Source of the DNA: Planctomycetota bacterium | Lineage (GTDB): Bacteria; Planctomycetota; UBA1135; GCA-002686595 | NCBI GenBank assembly: GCA_012959525.1 | Contig: DUDB01000056.1 | Span: 21,191-85,190, forward strand | Reading direction: 5' to 3' | DNA: 64,000 bases | Shown: positions 60,495 to 64,000 of the stretch, piece by piece | How positions within the stretch are numbered: the stretch's first letter is position 1 | Layout of the letters: each line of letters opens with the position of its first letter | Notes under the pieces: model-generated | Databases searched by the model: none | What the model saw: only the letters and a program-made list of their open reading frames with translations | Told to the model about the DNA's origin: nothing | Position numbers and translations under genes: made by a program

Positions 60495-62653
60495 CAGACC
60501 TCCTCCTTGGATGTCTCAACCTGCCTGCCCGGGAGCTTGTCCGTGACCTTGCGGGTCACCTTGCGCTCACCGAACAGCGGCGCGCCCTGCATGTAGCCGG
60601 GAATGTCCACGCCGAACAACTCCAGGGTTGTGGGTGCGATGTCTCCCAGAGAAGGCTCGTCCGTGTTGATCTTGCGGTTGCACCAGAAGACACCGGGTAC
60701 CAGCCGCGGATCCACGCAATGGTCCCCCGACCAGGACTTGGTGTTGTCGGTGAAGATCTCCTCTGAAACCGCGCCGGTGGCGCAATCCCAGGAGTGGCGG
60801 AAGCCGCGCTTGTAGCCGATCAGGAGTTCCGGAGCGAGATCCGCATAGGGACCGTCATGGTGGTTCTTGGTGAGGAACACCTCGTTGATGACCTCTTCTC
60901 CGGAAGCGGGGTCCACCAACTTCTCGAGCTTGCCTTTGATCTCGGCACTCAAGGCGTCCACGTCACCGGCGGCGACGATGCCATCACGCTCGCGGCCCTG
61001 GCGATTGAGGAAGATGCCCGTCAGGCCCAGGGTGAATGCGCGGGTCTTCTCCCAGTCCACGTTGGCGAACCAATCGGGGGAGGTCGTCTCGCCTTCCTTC
61101 AGGACCAGGTAGCCCTCGTCCCGCAGCCAGGTGTTCAGATTCACGCCGCGCCGGAAGTTACAGAAACCGTGGTCAGAGATGACCATCAATACCGTGTCCT
61201 CATCGTCCCCGAGCTTCTCGCGCACCTCCACGAGGAACTCATCCATCTTGGCGTACAAGTCACGGATGACGTGCTTGTAGATCTCGGTGTCCTTGCCCTT
61301 GTTGGCCGGGTGGGTCGGATCGAGGTAGCGGTAGAACATGTGGCTGATGCGGTCGGTCGTATCGAAGACGCAGGTCACGAAACCGCGCGGGGTCTTATCG
61401 AGCACCTCCCACAGCTGCTTCTTGCGTTCCTCGAAGATCAACCAGGCCTGATCGAGGAAGGCCTTCTCGTCGATCACACGCTCGTTCAGGGCCCAGGTGT
61501 CCTCGGCCAGACCCAGGGTCGCGTACTTGCCGAGCATCTTGGCCAGGTAGATCGAGTACACCAACGGGTGACTGATCGGCATGGCAGGGTCTTCGGGGTC
61601 GATGTTGATCGGCGTGACGTAGATCTCGAGATCCGTGTCGTCCCAGGTCTGCAGATAGATGCGGGCGATACCCTTGACGCCCTCGAAGGGCACCTCCATC
61701 CAGGGCGTGTACTCCTGGGGGCCGACCTCCACGGTCTCCTCGCCGATGGTGATCTTGGCGCGACGCGATTCGTTGTCGAGTTCCACCTTGAAGTCGCACT
61801 TCATGTGGTGGCCGTCCTTACCGGGGGGGCCCTTCAGCTTGGACTCGACTGTGTTCCCGCGACACGTGATTCGGAACTGCTGGCCGCCGATGTGTTCGCC
61901 CGAGCGCTCCTTGGTGGAGTAGAACGAGAACGAGCCTTGGGTGCCCTGCAGGTCCGGCACACACATGCCGGAGAGCAAGGTGCCGTTCTTGAATTTCTGG
62001 GCGGGGAACGTGATCGGGACGCGGATGATCGACGACCAGATGTGGTTGGCTCCCAGGAGCTTCCAGAAGGGCTGGCTCTTCTGCAGGATCTTGTAGATCG
62101 CCCGCTGACCGAAAGGCACCTTCGCGAAGCCCAGGTTCAGGTTGCGCGGCACCGTGCGCGTGTCCGTGGAGGAGAGCACGGGCATGTAGGAGCACGGGTC
62201 ACGGGTCAGGAAGTCGTAGATGTTGTGCCGTGAGGCGTCCACGCCGGTTGCGTAGGTGGACCAGGCCACCGGCGAGATGGAAGGCATGGCCGTGGCAAGG
62301 CGGCTGAAGCAGCCCTGGTCGGCGAGCTTCTTGAAGTTGGGCATCAGGCCCTCCTCCGCAAACTGCTCCGCCAGGCCCGGGTCAAACCCATCCAGTCCCA
62401 CAACCACGACGCGCTTGACCTTGGCCTTGGTCTTGCCGCGTAAGGTGAACACCTTGACGACCGCCTTGATGGGCCAGATCAGGATGATCCCGAAGGCCAG
62501 CGCGAAGGTGCCCAGGAGCACCAATAGCGACCCTGCCGCAGCAAACCCTGCACCCGGTCCGATGTAGGCCAGAGCGGGGGATGTGCAGGTGACGAGCATC
62601 AGGCTCCCCGCAATCAGGCGGCGGAGGAAGCGGTCTCGATACGGGTCGGCCAT
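60494..62653 (-). CDS. Alkaline-phosphatase-superfamily phosphodiesterase, first paralogue
   Basis: A 719-residue protein anchored by two N-terminal hydrophobic segments (about 12-30 and 40-66) flanking AYIGPGAGFAAAGS. The enzyme domain has metal Asp88 in VVVVGLDGFDPG, the likely nucleophile Ser127 in SISPVAWSTYATG, HNIYDFLTRD, and MVISDHGFCNFRRG with the second metal pair. A large insert of beta-strands (about 270-430) is found in both paralogues. The frame is open to ATG 62788, but ATG 62653 starts just before the first hydrophobic segment. Possible promoter hexamers (TACCCA, TAGATT) lie 80-100 nt upstream. First gene of the five-gene operon. The substrate is unknown. Confidence 0.85.
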   Translation of the reverse strand: MADPYRDRFLRRLIAGSLMLVTCTSPALAYIGPGAGFAAAGSLLVLLGTFALAFGIILIWPIKAVVKVFTLRGKTKAKVKRVVVVGLDGFDPGLAEQFAEEGLMPNFKKLADQGCFSRLATAMPSISPVAWSTYATGVDASRHNIYDFLTRDPCSYMPVLSSTDTRTVPRNLNLGFAKVPFGQRAIYKILQKSQPFWKLLGANHIWSSIIRVPITFPAQKFKNGTLLSGMCVPDLQGTQGSFSFYSTKERSGEHIGGQQFRITCRGNTVESKLKGPPGKDGHHMKCDFKVELDNESRRAKITIGEETVEVGPQEYTPWMEVPFEGVKGIARIYLQTWDDTDLEIYVTPINIDPEDPAMPISHPLVYSIYLAKMLGKYATLGLAEDTWALNERVIDEKAFLDQAWLIFEERKKQLWEVLDKTPRGFVTCVFDTTDRISHMFYRYLDPTHPANKGKDTEIYKHVIRDLYAKMDEFLVEVREKLGDDEDTVLMVISDHGFCNFRRGVNLNTWLRDEGYLVLKEGETTSPDWFANVDWEKTRAFTLGLTGIFLNRQGRERDGIVAAGDVDALSAEIKGKLEKLVDPASGEEVINEVFLTKNHHDGPYADLAPELLIGYKRGFRHSWDCATGAVSEEIFTDNTKSWSGDHCVDPRLVPGVFWCNRKINTDEPSLGDIAPTTLELFGVDIPGYMQGAPLFGERKVTRKVTDKLPGRQVETSKEEV

Positions 62654-63021
62654 GGGTCCGGGTGGGGCGTCGGGCAGGGGGAGGGCCAACTCGGCCTCCC
62701 CTGTGGGCGACGGAAGGCGGATGGATGTGGGTAGAACTGCGAGGAATCTATCGTCCGGGCACGCTCTGTACCTGAGTGGGGACCCCATAATCGGGGGTCA
62801 GGGGTGCAGAGGCGGGCCAGTATAGGTCCTTGGTCCCACGATTGAGATACGCCTCAGGGACTCCGCCGTTGGCGTTTCAGGGCGAGGATTTGCCCGTGAT
62901 CTCGACCTTTGCGAGCACCCCGGCCGGGGGAAGGCGCTCAGATGCTCGCGAGGCCCATGATTATCACTCCCAGGAGACCCAACGGGAAACCGCCCACGCC
63001 TCCGGCCGTCCAACTTCCCGG
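62654..63021. other. 368-bp region between the phosphodiesterase operon and the transposase gene
   Basis: It holds the promoter region of the minus-strand operon (TAGATT and TACCCA hexamers near 62730-62752) and the upstream edge of an IS91-type element. The transposase frame is open from 62791 onward, so part of this stretch could be its N-terminus. I could not identify the element's end. Confidence 0.4.
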
Positions 63022-64000
63022 GTGTCTGGAACTAGGGTGGCACAGTGCGGGGAGTACCTGCGGCGGGATCCGCAGAGCGGGGCCCTGTATCAGATCCTCT
63101 TCGAACACCTGGAGACCTTCCTAGCGAGGAGTTCCGAGGATCCCGCTCGCGCAAGCCTCCCTCCCTACGTGCAACGGGAGTTGCGCGGCTACCTGACCTG
63201 TGGGGTCTTGGCCCACGGTTTCTGCCGCTTCCACTGCTTCGCCTGCGACAGTGACCTCTTGGTGCCGTTCTCGTGCAAGGGGCGCGGGTTCTGCCCTTCG
63301 TGCGGGGGAAGGAGGATGGCCGAGGCTTCGGCACACCTGGTCGATCACGTCTTCCCCAAGGTTCCCGTGCGCCAGTGGGTCATCTCCTTTCCCTGGAGGC
63401 TGCGTTATCTCCTGGCCCTCGATCCCAGCCTCTGCCGCGACGTGCGCAAGATCTTCCTGCGCGCGGTCTTTTCCTTTTACGCACGCAAGGCCAGCACCAT
63501 CGGGATCGAGGGCGGCCGCACGGGAGCCGTCAACCAGATCCAGCGTTTCGGCTCCGCCCTCAACAGCAACCTGCACTTCCATGCCCTCGTGTTGGATGGG
63601 GTCTACACCGCCCCCGACTCCTTCACCGCCCCGCGTTTTCATCGGGCGGGTCACATCACCAACGCAGAGGTGGCCAAGTTACTGTTCACCGTGCGGTCCA
63701 GAATCCTGCGCCTGTGTCGCCGCCGGGGCCTGATGGAAGAAGACACGCAGATCGACGTATCCGCGCCGGGCCAAGAGCAGGCTCTACTACCCTTGCTGGT
63801 GGCCGCATCCCTCCAGGCCCGAGTCGCATTGGGCCCCGACGCGGGCGCCCCCGTCTCACGCCTGGGACAGCCCCCCACACACGACCGGCGCAAGGCTCCG
63901 AAGTTCAAGGAACTGTGTGCCCAGCTCGACGGCTTCAGTCTGCACGCCGCCGTCCAGATCGAGGCTGGGGACAGTTCGCGTCTGGAGCATCTCTGTCGCT
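63022..64000 (+). CDS. IS91-family transposase, truncated by the window edge
   Basis: The frame is open to base 64000, showing 326 codons. The N-terminal zinc-binding domain (Transposase_zn_bind type) has LYQILFEHLETFLA, RELRGYLTCGVLAHGFCRFH, CFACDSDLLVPFSCKGRGF and CPSCGGRRMAE, with four or more paired cysteines. The catalytic Y2_Tnp part begins with VPVRQWVISFPWRLRYLLAL and contains IQRFGSALNSNLHFHALVLD, whose His-x-His is the HUH metal motif. IS91 elements move by rolling-circle transposition. The start is uncertain: GTG 63022, 63037 and 62896 are all in frame. The tyrosines and the 3' end lie outside the window. Confidence 0.88.
   Translation, partial: MSGTRVAQCGEYLRRDPQSGALYQILFEHLETFLARSSEDPARASLPPYVQRELRGYLTCGVLAHGFCRFHCFACDSDLLVPFSCKGRGFCPSCGGRRMAEASAHLVDHVFPKVPVRQWVISFPWRLRYLLALDPSLCRDVRKIFLRAVFSFYARKASTIGIEGGRTGAVNQIQRFGSALNSNLHFHALVLDGVYTAPDSFTAPRFHRAGHITNAEVAKLLFTVRSRILRLCRRRGLMEEDTQIDVSAPGQEQALLPLLVAASLQARVALGPDAGAPVSRLGQPPTHDRRKAPKFKELCAQLDGFSLHAAVQIEAGDSSRLEHLCR

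Noticed and set aside
60794..62233. A 479-codon open frame antisense to the first phosphodiesterase
   Set aside because: Same shadow effect; low-complexity His/Val/Leu-rich translation without family features.
56710..62653. Anti-phage defence role for the AP/HD operon
   Set aside because: HD and nuclease-like genes can suggest defence, but the HD domain is of the MESH1 type, the phosphodiesterases are exported, and no other defence gene is nearby.
1..64000. CRISPR arrays, tRNA or rRNA genes
   Set aside because: No regularly spaced repeats, no cloverleaf-like segments with T-loop sequence and no rRNA signature were seen in the short intergenic regions.

Overview
This 64 kb window is high-GC, densely packed bacterial chromosome. 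Its gene content points to a planctomycete (phylum Planctomycetota), probably one of the lineages rich in secreted proteins. The clues are a giant Ser/Thr kinase with WD40 repeats, a PVC-type propeller/HEAT/cytochrome c dehydrogenase, several DUF1080 and ThuA domains, a formylglycine sulfatase, a matrixin protease with a planctomycete-style C-terminal domain, and the near absence of Shine-Dalgarno sites. I see about 49 protein genes, no rRNA, tRNA or CRISPR, and one mobile-element gene that runs off the right edge. Taxonomy is inferred from domain content only.

Layout. 1-3 kb: a truncated secreted protein, a DJ-1 protein, a DUF523 protein, and a translationally coupled Nudix/methyltransferase pair. 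3-6.5 kb: a polysaccharide-type flippase between two SGNH-hydrolase-like proteins. 6.7-10.7 kb: the WD40 kinase. 10.7-14.8 kb: GNAT, a lysyl-PG-synthase-type membrane protein, a small unknown, a GT2 glycosyltransferase and MutY. 14.9-22.4 kb: a membrane/TPR protein, a secreted protein paired with a matrixin protease, and a TMTC-like membrane/TPR protein. 22.4-28.7 kb is housekeeping: a PyrK-like subunit, an ABC-F ATPase, ArgS, Apt and a sigma-28 type factor. 28.8-34.5 kb: a sulfatase, a FecCD-type importer whose binding protein is transcribed divergently, and a NIPSNAP lipoprotein. 34.5-37.3 kb: fructose-1,6-bisphosphatase and an M1 peptidase. 37.3-47 kb: a secreted catabolic and redox patch (cytochrome c, propeller+DUF1080, PHP, ThuA+DUF1080, PVC dehydrogenase). 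47-57 kb: IlvE, a small unknown, two GT39-like membrane proteins, KorAB, a rhodanese, a CysQ-like phosphatase and a MESH1-like HD hydrolase. 57-62.7 kb: a compact operon with two paralogous alkaline-phosphatase-superfamily phosphodiesterases, a 65-residue protein and an Oxa1-like membrane protein. The window ends in an IS91-type transposase.

How the genes work together. KorAB, Fbp, IlvE, ArgS, Apt and PyrK are central metabolism. The cytochrome c and DUF1080/ThuA proteins probably oxidise or cleave sugars outside the cytoplasm. The least explained unit is the five-gene operon 62653->56710, my best candidate for an undescribed system.

A separate regulatory pattern recurs. At many starts a TANNNT hexamer ends only 6-8 nt before the start codon. 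This is the geometry expected of a -10 box serving a leaderless mRNA, and I used it to choose several starts.
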